64,000 bases of DNA, from NCBI GenBank assembly GCA_022844275.1, contig JALHMB010000003.1:372001-436000 (forward strand), given 5' to 3'. A model generated the notes under the pieces. That model ran no database searches. It was not told the origin of the DNA and saw nothing but the letters and a program-made list of their open reading frames with translations. This DNA comes from Hyphomicrobiaceae bacterium (GTDB lineage Bacteria; Pseudomonadota; Alphaproteobacteria; Rhizobiales; Hyphomicrobiaceae). The position numbers were made by a program, and so were the translations under genes. This document shows, in pieces, positions 1-9,182 of the stretch (position 1 is the first letter of the stretch; each line of letters begins with the position of its first letter).

Positions 1-768
1 CACGCGCTTCGAGGCGCGCTGATAACGGCGATCGCTGCCGATATCGCCGAAGCAAAGAAGCAGCGTCCGCCCGCACTCGTATTCGAGCATATCCGTGCGG
101 ATCAGGCGGCAGCACTCGAAGCGTCACGCGCACCGACGCCCGAAGGTGCGCGCGATCTGCTTCAACGCCTCGACTGGGAAAAGAGCGGCTGGCCGTCGTC
201 GAAGTTGTTTCTCCCGATCTTCGAAGCTGCCGTTGTGCACGCACTGCCGATCCTATCGGGTCACCCAACACGCACGGAGGTCCGCGATGTGGCGCGCCGA
301 GGGCTCGACGCGCTTCCCGGCGATACTGCCCCACGGCTCGGCCTCGATGCACCGCTGCCGGAGGCCCTCGAAAGTGCGCTGCTCGACGAACTCGAGGCTT
401 CGCACTGCGGGCTCATGCCGCGCACGGCCTTCTCTAACATGGCCCTTGCGCAACGCTATCGCGATGCGCACATGGCGGCGGCCCTTGCGAGCGCCGCGCG
501 TGCACACGGCTCAGCCATACTGCTTGCAGGTAATGGCCATGTGCGGACGGATCGCGGCGTGCCACGGGACCTCGCGCGCATGGCGCCAGAGCGGAAAGTG
601 TTGACGGTGATGCTGATGGAAGTCAGCGACAGCCGGGCCGATCCCACTGCCTATGCAGAGCGTGACCCACAAGGCAAGCCCGCTGCCGATTTCACCGTGC
701 TGACGCCACGCGCTGAGCGCCCCGATCCTTGCGAGACCATGCGCGCGCGATTCAAAAAACCGGGGTAG
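1..768 (+). CDS. ChaN-family lipoprotein/haem-regulated domain protein, C-terminal part
   Basis: The reading frame is open from the first base, so the gene begins before the window; 255 residues are present. The protein matches the ChaN (DUF399) family: an early VFEHIRADQ stretch, a LLAGNGHVRTDRGVP stretch near residue 175, and a family-typical tail with TPRAERPDPCE. ChaN relatives are outer-membrane or periplasmic haem-binding proteins, often linked to iron acquisition. The N-terminal signal or lipobox cannot be seen here. It converges on the leftward livF gene with only a few bases between the two stops. Function beyond family membership is inferred. Confidence 0.8.
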   Translation, partial: HALRGALITAIAADIAEAKKQRPPALVFEHIRADQAAALEASRAPTPEGARDLLQRLDWEKSGWPSSKLFLPIFEAAVVHALPILSGHPTRTEVRDVARRGLDALPGDTAPRLGLDAPLPEALESALLDELEASHCGLMPRTAFSNMALAQRYRDAHMAAALASAARAHGSAILLAGNGHVRTDRGVPRDLARMAPERKVLTVMLMEVSDSRADPTAYAERDPQGKPAADFTVLTPRAERPDPCETMRARFKKPG

Positions 769-775
769 AGCAAGA

Positions 776-1612
776 TCACGCGAGCCAGCGTTTGCGCCGC
801 TTGTAGTGCTTCACATCGCGGAACGATGAGCGCGCGCCACCGGCAACGCCGAGATAAAACTCGGCGACATCAGCATTCTCGCGCAGCGCCTTGGCCTCGC
901 CATCGAGCACGACGCGACCGGTCTCCAGGATGTAGCCGTAGTTCGCATACTTGAGCGCCATGTTGGTGTTCTGCTCGGCGAGCAGTACCGATACGCCCTG
1001 CTCCTGATTGATGCGCTTGGTGATCTCGAAGATCTGCTCGACGAGCTGCGGCGCGAGACCCATGGAAGGCTCATCGAGCAGCATCATGCGCGGCCGGCTC
1101 ATGAGCGCGCGGCCAATGGCCGTCATCTGTTGCTCGCCGCCGGAGATATAGCCTGCCTGGCTCTGGCGGCGATCCTTGAGACGCGGAAAGTAGCTGTAGA
1201 TCATCTCGAGATCCTGGCGGACGGCAGCGCCGCCATCGCGGCGCGTGTATGCGCCCGTCATCAGGTTGTCCTCGACAGTCAGATGGCCGAAGCAGTGGCG
1301 GCCTTCCATGACGTGGACGAGCCCGCGCCGAACCATGGCGTTCGGCGTCAGGCCGTCGACGCGCTCGCCCTGAAACTCGATGGCGCCCTTTGTGACCTCC
1401 CCGCGCTCAGACTCCAGAAGGTTCGAGATAGCTTTGAGTGTCGTCGACTTGCCGGCGCCATTGGCACCGAGCAGCGCGACGATGCCGCCTTTGGGCACTT
1501 CGAGCGACACGCCCTTGAGCACGAGAATGACGTGGTCGTAGATGACCTCGATATTCTTGAGGCTCAGGATGGCTGGCGCCGGCGCTGCGGCAGGGGCGGC
1601 TTGAGCTGTCAC
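776..1612 (-). CDS. livF: Branched-chain amino acid-type ABC transporter ATP-binding protein LivF
   Basis: ATPase subunit of a Liv-type importer, acting at the cytoplasmic face of the membrane. It shows Walker A (GANGAGKS), the ABC signature ISGGEQQM, Walker B (MMLLDEPSMGL) and the H-loop region typical of LivF. The C-terminus is extended with a basic tail (KHYKRRKRWLA). I chose the GTG at 1612 because a GGAG lies nine bases before it; the frame can also start at a TTG at 1627, which lacks a ribosome binding site. It is the last gene of the leftward operon beginning with the acyl-CoA ligase at 8069, separated from the binding-protein gene by a strong hairpin. The Liv family transports amino acids but also aromatic and short organic acids. 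Confidence 0.9.
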   Translation of the reverse strand: MTAQAAPAAAPAPAILSLKNIEVIYDHVILVLKGVSLEVPKGGIVALLGANGAGKSTTLKAISNLLESERGEVTKGAIEFQGERVDGLTPNAMVRRGLVHVMEGRHCFGHLTVEDNLMTGAYTRRDGGAAVRQDLEMIYSYFPRLKDRRQSQAGYISGGEQQMTAIGRALMSRPRMMLLDEPSMGLAPQLVEQIFEITKRINQEQGVSVLLAEQNTNMALKYANYGYILETGRVVLDGEAKALRENADVAEFYLGVAGGARSSFRDVKHYKRRKRWLA

Positions 1613-1647
1613 GCGGGCGGGCTCCAATTCATTTGGCTTGCGGTCTG

Positions 1648-1671
1648 AATGAGGCGGCGAGCCGCCTCATT
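1648..1671. promoter_or_regulatory. Intercistronic hairpin between binding-protein gene and livF
   Basis: Two perfect 11-base arms (AATGAGGCGGC and its complement) separated by two bases lie in the roughly 100-base gap between the stop of the binding-protein gene and livF. No T-run follows on the minus strand, so it is unlikely to be a complete terminator. Such hairpins commonly protect the upstream message and allow more binding protein than ATPase to be made; that role is inference. Confidence 0.6.
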
Positions 1672-1711
1672 CGTTCGTCTATCGATTGGCCTTGCTTCCC
1701 GCACGATCGGA

Positions 1712-3046
1712 TCAGCTTTCCTTCGCGCAATCGCGCGGCGTGATTTTCTTTTCGGCAGCATACTTCGCCGACTGCTCCGCCACCATCGGGTCGAGGATCT
1801 TGCGATCCGCGGTATAGAAGTCGGAGATGATCTTCCACTCCTTGCCATCCCACTGGTGGACGCGGCCCTGATCGGCACCCTGGTGGTCCTCGCACGAGAA
1901 TTTTATGGGTGCGAGCATGCCCTCGAAGCCAAGCTCCTTGATGCGCGCGGCGGTCAGGTTCAGGTTTTCGAAGCCCCAGCGAACCTGCTCGCCGGTCAGC
2001 GGCTTATTGCCGAACTTGGCCTGCGCCGTGCGGATGGCCTCGGTGCCGATGAGGGAGTCGATGAGGCCGCGGTTGTACAGAACCTGACCAAATTGCTCTT
2101 TGCCGACGCCCTGGCCCTTTGCATAGACGTGCTTCTCGATGTCGCCGTGGACGCCGAACTTACCCGCCGGATGCTGGAGCAGCAGCGCCTTGTAGCCTGT
2201 GGCCTGGTCACCTGCTGGGATCACGTCGGGCTCCGCGCCGGACCACCACACGCCGATGATCTTGTCACGCGGATAGGCGACGGCGGCCGCCTCCTTTATC
2301 GAGGTCGAGTTCATCACGCCCCAGCCCCAGAGCAGTACGTAGTCCGGGCGATCCTGGCGGATGCCGAGCCACTGCGACTTCTGCTCGACGCCCGGATGCG
2401 TGACCGGGATCGCCTTGAACGTGAAGCCATTGAGCTTGGCGCGCGCCTCGAGCGCCGGGATCGGCTCCTTGCCATAGGGGCTGTCGTGATAGACGAGACT
2501 GATCTTCTTGCCCTTGAGGTTGGCCATCCCGCCAACTTCCTTCGCGATGTGCTGGATCGCGATGTCGGCTGCTGTCCAGTAGCTACCGACGGCGATGAAG
2601 TTCCAGGCGAAGACGGCGCCGTTGCGGCTCTCCGAGCGGCCATAGCCCGTGGTGAGCAGCGGGATCTTGTCGCCCGGCGCCTTCTCGGTGAGCGCGAACG
2701 TGATGCCCGTCGAAAGCGGCGAGAAGTATGCAGCACCCGTCGGTCCCTTGCCCTTCAGGCGCTCGTAGCACTCGACGCCCTTGTCCGTCGCATAGCCCGT
2801 CTCGCACTCTTCCATGACGAGCTTGACGCCGCCGATGCCGCCGTCCCGCTCATTGAGCATCGTGATGTAGTCGGCCGCACCATTCGCAAACGGAATGCCG
2901 TTCGGCGCGTAGGCGCCCGTCCGGTAGACAAGCCGCGGAATGAACTGCTCGTTCTGCGCCATGGCGGGCGCGGCCGAGAGCATGATGCCAGCCCCGGAGA
3001 GCGCGGCACTGGCTGCAGTGGCAAACGCCAAAGTCTTTCGCAACAT
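1712..3046 (-). CDS. ABC transporter substrate-binding protein, branched-chain amino acid family
   Basis: Periplasmic binding protein of type I fold, 444 residues with the signal peptide. The start at 3046 is preceded by a strong GGAGGAG and gives a clear signal peptide (basic MLRKT, hydrophobic core, AMAQ cleavage site near residue 30). The mature part has the family pattern of an early GAYAPNGIPFANG stretch and a NERDGGIGG motif, and it ends with a cysteine-containing TPRDCAKES tail. It lies between livM and livF in the same leftward operon. The nearby acyl-CoA ligase suggests the ligand is an organic acid that is activated to a CoA thioester after uptake rather than leucine itself, but the sequence does not fix the ligand. 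Confidence 0.9.
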   Translation of the reverse strand: MLRKTLAFATAASAALSGAGIMLSAAPAMAQNEQFIPRLVYRTGAYAPNGIPFANGAADYITMLNERDGGIGGVKLVMEECETGYATDKGVECYERLKGKGPTGAAYFSPLSTGITFALTEKAPGDKIPLLTTGYGRSESRNGAVFAWNFIAVGSYWTAADIAIQHIAKEVGGMANLKGKKISLVYHDSPYGKEPIPALEARAKLNGFTFKAIPVTHPGVEQKSQWLGIRQDRPDYVLLWGWGVMNSTSIKEAAAVAYPRDKIIGVWWSGAEPDVIPAGDQATGYKALLLQHPAGKFGVHGDIEKHVYAKGQGVGKEQFGQVLYNRGLIDSLIGTEAIRTAQAKFGNKPLTGEQVRWGFENLNLTAARIKELGFEGMLAPIKFSCEDHQGADQGRVHQWDGKEWKIISDFYTADRKILDPMVAEQSAKYAAEKKITPRDCAKES

Positions 3047-3157
3047 ACTTTTCTCCTCCACACGCCGGCGAATGCCGGGTTTTCGCGGGTGCTTCTTTTT
3101 GTTCACCCGGCTCGCCGCACCACTTCGCGGACCAGGCACTGACTCCGACAGATGCCC

Positions 3158-4285
3158 TCAATAGGGGAAGGGCCACAGCCTGAGTTTCTCTTTCGCAATC
3201 GACCACAGCCGCGCAAAGCCGTGCGGCTCGACGATCAGCAGGTAGCAGATGAGCGCACCCGTCACGATGAACACGAGGTGCGATACGGTCTCGACGGTCA
3301 CCGGCACGCCAAGCGCGTGCGGGACCTGATCTAGAAAGATGGGCAGGATCAGGATGAAGGCTGCGCCAAGGAACGAGCCGAGGATCGAGCCGAGGCCACC
3401 GATGATGACCATGAACAGGAGCTGCAGCGAGCGATCGATCGAGAACGCGAGAGGCTCCCAGGCGCCGAGGTAAATGAACGCCCACAGCGCGCCGGCTACA
3501 CCGACGATGAACGAGGAGACGGCGAATGCGGTGAGCTTCGCATAGAGCGGGCGGATACCCATCAGCTCGGCGGCGATGTCCATGTCGCGGATCGCCATCC
3601 ACTGGCGACCGATGTTGCCGCGAACGAGGTTCTTCGCGATGAGGGCGAAGATCGTCACGAATACGAGGCACAGCAGATAACGCTCGATCGGCGAATTGAC
3701 GAGATAGCCGAAGAAGTAGAAATCTGGCGCAGCTACAGAGCCGGACGGCGCGTAGTTTGTGAACCACTTCACGCGCAGGAACACCCAGTCGAAGAAGAAC
3801 TGAGCAGCGAGCGTCGCGACGGCGAGATAGAGGCCCTTGATCCGAAGGCTCGGTATGCCGAACAGGATGCCGACGATCGCCGCCATGAGCCCGCCGAGCA
3901 GGATCGAGACAATCATCGGCAGGGGTGCAATGCTGATCTCGGTGCCGAGGAACTCGAGCGGAATATGAACGCCCGTACCGAACTTGTAGGCACTGTATGC
4001 ACCGATCGCCATGAAGGCGCCGCTGCCGAGCGAGATCTGGCCGCAGTAACCGACGAGGATGTTCACGCCGATCGCTGCGAGCGAGAGAATCAGGAACGGG
4101 ATGAGAATGGCGCGCAGGAAGTAGTCGCTGCCGAGGGGCCAGAGTTGGAAATGCGCGAGCAACGGTATGCCAACGAAGGCAAAGACGAGGAGCGCGATTA
4201 CGCCGATCCGATCCTGCCGGATCGGAAAGATCGCCATATCCGCAGCATAGGAGGTCTTGAACTGGCCAGCCTCACGATAGAGCAC
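3158..4285 (-). CDS. livM: Branched-chain amino acid-type ABC transporter permease LivM
   Basis: Integral membrane permease, 375 residues, about ten hydrophobic segments, with the LivM hallmark GYCGQISLGSGAFMAIGAY near residue 70. I chose the GTG at 4285: it has GAGGAGG seven bases before it and yields VLYREAGQFKTSYAAD, a start shared by many LivM proteins of this type. A later ATG at 4237 is possible. The gene follows livH by 11 bases, so the two permeases are co-translated and should form the heterodimeric channel. Confidence 0.92.
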   Translation of the reverse strand: MLYREAGQFKTSYAADMAIFPIRQDRIGVIALLVFAFVGIPLLAHFQLWPLGSDYFLRAILIPFLILSLAAIGVNILVGYCGQISLGSGAFMAIGAYSAYKFGTGVHIPLEFLGTEISIAPLPMIVSILLGGLMAAIVGILFGIPSLRIKGLYLAVATLAAQFFFDWVFLRVKWFTNYAPSGSVAAPDFYFFGYLVNSPIERYLLCLVFVTIFALIAKNLVRGNIGRQWMAIRDMDIAAELMGIRPLYAKLTAFAVSSFIVGVAGALWAFIYLGAWEPLAFSIDRSLQLLFMVIIGGLGSILGSFLGAAFILILPIFLDQVPHALGVPVTVETVSHLVFIVTGALICYLLIVEPHGFARLWSIAKEKLRLWPFPY

Positions 4286-4296
4286 GCATCGCCTCC

Positions 4297-5226
4297 TCAG
4301 ATACGTTCGATGATGCGCTCGCCGAAGAGGCCCTGGGGCCTCACGAGCAGCACGGCAAGGGCGAGCACGTAGGCGAACCAGTATTCGATGCCGCCGCCAA
4401 TGTGCTGGCCGAGATAGACCTCGGCGATCTTCTCGCCCGCGCCGACGATCAAGCCGCCGACGATGGCGCCGGGCACCGATGTGAAGCCGCCGATGATGAG
4501 GACCGGTAAGGCTTTCAGTGCCAGGAAGACGATCGAGAACTGCACGCCGAGCTTGGTCCCCCAGACAGTCGCCGCGGTGAGCGCGACGAGGCCGGCAACG
4601 AGCCAGACCACGAACCAGATCCACGTAATCGGGATGCCGACGGATTCAGCGGCCGCGTGGTCGTCGGCGACCGCGCGCAGGGCGCGGCCCGTCTTTGTGC
4701 GCTGGAAGAAGATGGCGAGGACGGCAACGAGCGCACCGGCAATGACCCCCCCCCAGACGTCGATCTTGCTCACCAGCAGACCACCCTCGAAGATCCCATC
4801 GAGGATGAACCATGCGTCCGTCGGAAAGAGCGACAACGGATACACATCCGAGCCGAAGATCATCTGCCCCGCGCCTTCGATCACGAAGGTTATGCCGATC
4901 GTCGCCATGAAGAGCGAGAGGCCGTCCTGATTGACGAGCGGCCCGAGCACAAAGCGCTGGATGATCGCCGCCGTGATCGCCATGACGACGGCGGCGAAGA
5001 GCAGCCCGAGCACGATCGCCGCCCATGTGGGAATGCCACGCGCGACCATGAAGTCGAGTGAGCGCACGAGAGCGAGGCCGGCCAGCAGCACCATCGCGCC
5101 CTGCGCGAAATTGAAGACGCCCGAGGCCTTGAAGATCAACACGAAGCCAAGCGCGACGAGCGAGTAGAGGACGCCCGCGAGGAGACCGCCGATGAGGACT
5201 TCCAGAAATTGACCGAAAACGACCAC
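4297..5226 (-). CDS. livH: Branched-chain amino acid-type ABC transporter permease LivH
   Basis: Membrane permease of 309 residues, the partner of the following LivM. The N-terminal signature GVLYSLVALGFVLIFKASGVFNFAQGAMVLL is typical of LivH. About eight transmembrane segments are apparent, with a cytoplasmic EAA-like loop around RALRAVADDHAAAESVGI that should contact the ATPases. It sits 12 bases downstream of livG. Confidence 0.92.
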   Translation of the reverse strand: MVVFGQFLEVLIGGLLAGVLYSLVALGFVLIFKASGVFNFAQGAMVLLAGLALVRSLDFMVARGIPTWAAIVLGLLFAAVVMAITAAIIQRFVLGPLVNQDGLSLFMATIGITFVIEGAGQMIFGSDVYPLSLFPTDAWFILDGIFEGGLLVSKIDVWGGVIAGALVAVLAIFFQRTKTGRALRAVADDHAAAESVGIPITWIWFVVWLVAGLVALTAATVWGTKLGVQFSIVFLALKALPVLIIGGFTSVPGAIVGGLIVGAGEKIAEVYLGQHIGGGIEYWFAYVLALAVLLVRPQGLFGERIIERI

Positions 5227-5238
5227 GCGCGCCGCTCC

Positions 5239-6075
5239 CTAATGGCTGATGCCGAGATAGGCATCGATGACGCGCTGGTCGCGCTGGACTTCGTCAGGCG
5301 TACCGTCCGCGATCTTGCGTCCATACTCGAGAACGACGACACGATCGGAGATGTCCATCACGACGCCCATGTCGTGCTCGATAAGCGCGACAGTGGTGCC
5401 GAACTGATCGTTCACCGTGAGGATGTAGCGCGACATGTCCTTCTTCTCTTCGAGGTTCATGCCGGCCATGGGCTCGTCGAGAAGCAGGAGCTCGGGCTCC
5501 ATGGCGAGCGCACGGCCCAGCTCGACGCGCTTCTGCAGGCCATAGGGAAGCTTTCCGACGGGCGCCTTGCGAATGTGCTGGATCTCGAGGAAGTCGATGA
5601 TCTTCTCGACGGCCTCGCGGTGACGGATCTCCTCGGCGAGCGCCGGTCCCCAATGAAGGGCCTGCCAGAGAAGGCCCCGGCGCATCTTGAGCGCGCGGCC
5701 CGCCATGATGTTGTCGAGCGTGCTCATGCCCTTGAAGAGCGCGAGGTTCTGGAACGTGCGGGAAATGCCCTGCGAGGCGGCGATATAGGGGCGCATCTGG
5801 CTGCGCTTCTTCCCCTTGAACGTGATTGTGCCCTGATTGGGATGGTAGAAGCCGTTGATCACGTTCAGCATGGACGTCTTGCCGGCGCCGTTCGGCCCGA
5901 TGATGGCGCGAATCTCGCCCTTTCGAATATCGAAGCTAACGTCGGTGATTGCCTTGACGCCGCCGAAGGCGAGCGAGACGTTGTCCACGGCCAGCACTAC
6001 GTCGCCGATCACGCGGTCGGCAACCACGTGTCCGGCGCTGGCTGTCTCCGGCCGCTCCTGAACGTCCGCCTTCAT
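5239..6075 (-). CDS. livG: Branched-chain amino acid-type ABC transporter ATP-binding protein LivG
   Basis: ATPase subunit of 278 residues. Walker A is GPNGAGKTS, the signature region reads LPYGLQKRVELGRAL, and Walker B is LLLLDEPMAGMN, as in LivG. The start at 6075 overlaps the stop of the upstream acyl-CoA ligase by four bases (ATGA), which argues for translational coupling and fixes the start. A 25-residue N-terminal lead before the ATPase core is unusual but mild. Confidence 0.92.
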   Translation of the reverse strand: MKADVQERPETASAGHVVADRVIGDVVLAVDNVSLAFGGVKAITDVSFDIRKGEIRAIIGPNGAGKTSMLNVINGFYHPNQGTITFKGKKRSQMRPYIAASQGISRTFQNLALFKGMSTLDNIMAGRALKMRRGLLWQALHWGPALAEEIRHREAVEKIIDFLEIQHIRKAPVGKLPYGLQKRVELGRALAMEPELLLLDEPMAGMNLEEKKDMSRYILTVNDQFGTTVALIEHDMGVVMDISDRVVVLEYGRKIADGTPDEVQRDQRVIDAYLGISH

Positions 6076-8069
6076 TCTGCGGCCTCCCTGACCGCCGCCT
6101 TGACGGGCGGATACGTCTTCATGTCCACGATCTTCACATCGCCCTCGATGACACCCTTGCGGCCATCCTCGAAGGTGACCTCGGTCTTGATCTGGCACCG
6201 CGTGGTGCCGTCATAGAGGGCTGAGAGCAGTGGCGCGTAGCGCTCGGAAATGAAACTGCGCCGCACCTTCAGCGTCCGCGTGAGCTCGCCATCGTCGGCA
6301 TCGAGCTCCTTGTGCAGGATCAGGAAGCGGCGGATCTGCGACCCCGCGACCATCTCCTCGGTGGCAAGCGACTTGTTGAGCTCGTCGATGCGCCGCTCGA
6401 TCATAGCGTAGACGTCGGGGTGGGCGGCGAGCTCCTGGTAGCTCGCATAGATGACGTTGTTGCGCTCGGCCCAATTGCCAACCGACGTCAGGTCGATGTT
6501 GATCATCACGGTCACGAAATCGCGACCGTGTCCAATCGCGACGACCTCCTTGATCTCCGGATAGAACTTCAGCCGGTTCTCGATGTACTTCGGCGCAAAC
6601 AGCGTACCGTTGTTCAAGCGCCCCACATCCTTGGCGCGATCGATGATGCGCAGATGACCGCGCTGGTCGATGAAGCCGGCATCGCCCGTGTGCACCCAGC
6701 CATCGGCCGTCTTCGTCTCCGCAGTCGCCTCGTCGTTCTTGTAGTAGCGCAGGAACACGCCGGGGCTCTTGAATAGCACCTCGCCGTTCTCCGCGATCTT
6801 GATCTGGATGTCGGGTCCCGGCTTGCCCACGGTCTCGGGATACACCTCGCCATTCGGCTGCAGCGTGATGAAGACGCTCGCCTCGGTCTGTCCGTAGAGC
6901 TGCTTGAGGTTCATGCCGAGCGAGCGGAAGAAGCTGAAGAGCTCGGGACCGATAGCCTCGCCCGCCGTGTAGGCCACGCGCAGGTTCGAGAAGCCCATGC
7001 GGTTGCGCAGCGGACCATAGACGAGGATGTCGCCGATCCGATAGCGCAGGCGATCTCCGAACGAGACCGGGCGGCCGTCCAGAATGGGTTCACCAACGCG
7101 GCGTGCGACCTTGAGGAAGTAGTCGAACAGCTTCTTCTTGAGCCAGCCCGCGTCCTCCATGCGCACCATGATCTGCGTGAGCATGTTCTCGAACACGCGA
7201 GGCGGAGCGAAGAAATACGTCGGGCCGATCTCGCGGCGGTCCTCGATGATCGTGTCGGGGCTCTCCGGGCACGACACGCAGAGCGCGCCCGCGAATGCCT
7301 GACCATAGGAGAAAATATGATCGCCTACCCAGGCCATAGGCAGGTACGCCACCATGGTGTCGTCAGGCGTGAAATGATCGAAGAGATTGGCGTTGCGCCC
7401 AGAGACGACAACGTTCTCCTGGGTGAGCATCACGCCCTTCGGGCGCCCGGTTGTGCCCGATGTATAGAGCATGACACTGATGTCGCTGCCCTTGCCCGCA
7501 GCAATGCCGTCGAGCCAGGCTTTGCGTACGGCGGGATCGGCTTTGAGCGCCGTGCGGCCCGCGTCCTGCACACTCTCGAGGGAAACGAGGCCGCTGGGAT
7601 CGTACTTCTGCAGGCCGCGCGGATCATTGTAGATAATCTTGCGGATCGTGCCGATGTCGCCGGCGATGGAGAGCACCTTGTCGGCCTGCTCCTGATTTTC
7701 GACGACGGCGTATTTGACCTCGGCATGCGTGAGGACGTAGGCCATCTCCTCGGCAACGGAATCCTGATAGACGGGCACAGGGATTGCGCCGAGGCTCTGC
7801 GCTGCGCAGAACGCCCAGTACAGATGCGGTCGGTTGTCACCGATGATGGCAATCGTCTCGCCGGCCGTGACCCCGAGCAGCTTGAGACCGACCGCGAAGG
7901 CTTCGATCTCGTCCTTCGTTTGGGCCCACGTCCACGTCTGCCAGATGCCGTAGGCTTTTTCCCGGAAAGCGGGGCGCGAGCCGTGTTGCCGCGCGTTCTG
8001 CAAGAGCAGCTTGGGAACGGTGTCGAGCGCAGACGCGAATGCGTCGGCCGGCGCAGAAATTGCGTTCAC
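6072..8069 (-). CDS. AMP-dependent acyl-CoA synthetase (long-chain type)
   Basis: ANL-superfamily ligase of 665 residues that adenylates a carboxylic acid and transfers it to CoA. The P-loop motif VMLYTSGTTGRPKGV, the YGQTEAS motif and the GWVHTGDAG motif are intact, as is the C-terminal DRAKDVGRLNNG hinge region. The start is a GTG with GGGAGGAG upstream. It is the first gene of the transporter operon and overlaps livG by four bases, so activation of the imported acid is probably its job. The long form resembles FadD15-type ligases, but substrate chain length cannot be read from sequence. Confidence 0.9.
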   Translation of the reverse strand: MNAISAPADAFASALDTVPKLLLQNARQHGSRPAFREKAYGIWQTWTWAQTKDEIEAFAVGLKLLGVTAGETIAIIGDNRPHLYWAFCAAQSLGAIPVPVYQDSVAEEMAYVLTHAEVKYAVVENQEQADKVLSIAGDIGTIRKIIYNDPRGLQKYDPSGLVSLESVQDAGRTALKADPAVRKAWLDGIAAGKGSDISVMLYTSGTTGRPKGVMLTQENVVVSGRNANLFDHFTPDDTMVAYLPMAWVGDHIFSYGQAFAGALCVSCPESPDTIIEDRREIGPTYFFAPPRVFENMLTQIMVRMEDAGWLKKKLFDYFLKVARRVGEPILDGRPVSFGDRLRYRIGDILVYGPLRNRMGFSNLRVAYTAGEAIGPELFSFFRSLGMNLKQLYGQTEASVFITLQPNGEVYPETVGKPGPDIQIKIAENGEVLFKSPGVFLRYYKNDEATAETKTADGWVHTGDAGFIDQRGHLRIIDRAKDVGRLNNGTLFAPKYIENRLKFYPEIKEVVAIGHGRDFVTVMINIDLTSVGNWAERNNVIYASYQELAAHPDVYAMIERRIDELNKSLATEEMVAGSQIRRFLILHKELDADDGELTRTLKVRRSFISERYAPLLSALYDGTTRCQIKTEVTFEDGRKGVIEGDVKIVDMKTYPPVKAAVREAAE

Positions 8070-8269
8070 CGTCAGTCTCCTCCCTTTCTATCGCCCGGTC
8101 GCATTAACGCGACTTCTCGCCGACAGGAACCGCTTCCTTAGTTCAACCCCCGGCGCCGCGCAAGCGCACGTGCCTCAAGGCTTTCCGAGGAAAGCAGCAG
8201 TTGTTCAGGACTCTGATGCTTCCCGCAGGGAGGTCAAATGAAAAAATGGAAAAACTTGGATTTGCGGCA

Positions 8270-8287
8270 GAATAGGCGACCCTATTC
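8270..8287. terminator. Hairpin at the end of the PP2C gene, possible weak terminator
   Basis: Perfect seven-base arms (GAATAGG and complement) around a four-base loop span the stop codon of the phosphatase gene. On the minus strand a T-rich stretch follows only after about 14 bases, so intrinsic termination would be imperfect. The 212 bases from here to the ligase start also carry a second dyad, GCTTTCC-GA-GGAAAGC at 8180-8195. Confidence 0.35.
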
Positions 8288-9052
8288 GCCGAGAGTAACC
8301 ACGACCACCGTCGTATTGTCCTGGTGGGGAACATTGGCCTCCCGGACGGCCGCAATCAGGGCGTCCGCGGTTGAAGCCGCACCGTCCTTGCGAAAGGCCG
8401 CGATGACGCGGGCAATCTCGACATCGGCGATCGAATGGATGCCATCGCTCGCGAGCACGACGACGTCCCCATCTTGAAGAGCCCAGGGGGCCTGCGACAG
8501 ATCCACGAGGTCCAGATCCTCGCCGACAACGGCCGAGCGCAGCATGTGGCGACGCGGATCGTCCTCGGCTTCCTCGGGCGTGAGCCGACCCGACGCCACG
8601 AGTTTCTCGAGCACGGGCGCCATGGAGTGGTCCTCGTTGAGACGCGCCATTTCACCGCGCCGGTAGAGATAGAGGGGGCTGTCGCCGACGCTGACCCAGC
8701 TCGCATGATCGTCGTGGAAGGCGACGCCGAGAAGCGTCGAGCCCATGCCCCGAAGCTGCGGCTGCAGCGAGACGAGCGCGCCGACGGCGCCGTTCGCGGC
8801 ATTCAGCGCCGCCTTGAGACGGTGCCGTGCACTGCCCTGCTGCTCGATGTACTGGGCCTCGAAGTTCGTGCACACTGCATCGCTGGCGATGGCGCCGCCC
8901 GCGTGGCCGCCCATGCCATCGGCTAGGATCGCAAGCAAACGCGTCGGCTCGACAGCGCCGGCATCGTCATTGGGCGGCTGCCAGACGGATGCAGCATCCT
9001 CCTGGTAGCTGCGGCCACCCTGACTGGCTCGTATAGCGACCTGAAACTTCAC
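8282..9052 (-). CDS. PP2C-family serine/threonine protein phosphatase
   Basis: Metal-dependent protein phosphatase of 256 residues, the usual length for a stand-alone bacterial PP2C such as PppA or Stp1. The metal-binding motifs are present: RSYQEDA near residue 15, LADGMGGHAGG near 48, VSVGDSPLYLYR near 121, VLASDGIHSI near 206 and HQDNTTVVVV near 243. No membrane segment is seen, so it should act in the cytoplasm. It follows two leftward genes for FHA-domain proteins, which read phosphothreonine; no Hanks-type kinase is in the window, so the partner kinase must be elsewhere. Confidence 0.92.
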   Translation of the reverse strand: MKFQVAIRASQGGRSYQEDAASVWQPPNDDAGAVEPTRLLAILADGMGGHAGGAIASDAVCTNFEAQYIEQQGSARHRLKAALNAANGAVGALVSLQPQLRGMGSTLLGVAFHDDHASWVSVGDSPLYLYRRGEMARLNEDHSMAPVLEKLVASGRLTPEEAEDDPRRHMLRSAVVGEDLDLVDLSQAPWALQDGDVVVLASDGIHSIADVEIARVIAAFRKDGAASTADALIAAVREANVPHQDNTTVVVVTLGE

Positions 9053-9182
9053 GATTCGGCCTCGGCTCCCTGGCCCAAATCCGAGCCATGGCGCCCGGCG
9101 ATCCCCAAAGTCATGGGTCCGCGGGTTCGGAGCGTCAAGAGGCCTTCATTCAAGCCGATGAAGCCGCTGCGGAAACTCCCGT

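Noticed and set aside
1649-3142. A 497-codon open frame on the plus strand over the substrate-binding protein gene
   Set aside because: It is antisense to a gene with clear signal peptide and family motifs; its translation is rich in Arg/Ala/Asp without any domain, as expected of an antisense shadow in GC-rich DNA.
8238-8477. Plus-strand frame starting MKKWKNL with a GGGAGGT ribosome binding site
   Set aside because: Most of it lies antisense to the PP2C gene, and the translated part beyond the start is low-complexity Thr/Ser; no conserved features.
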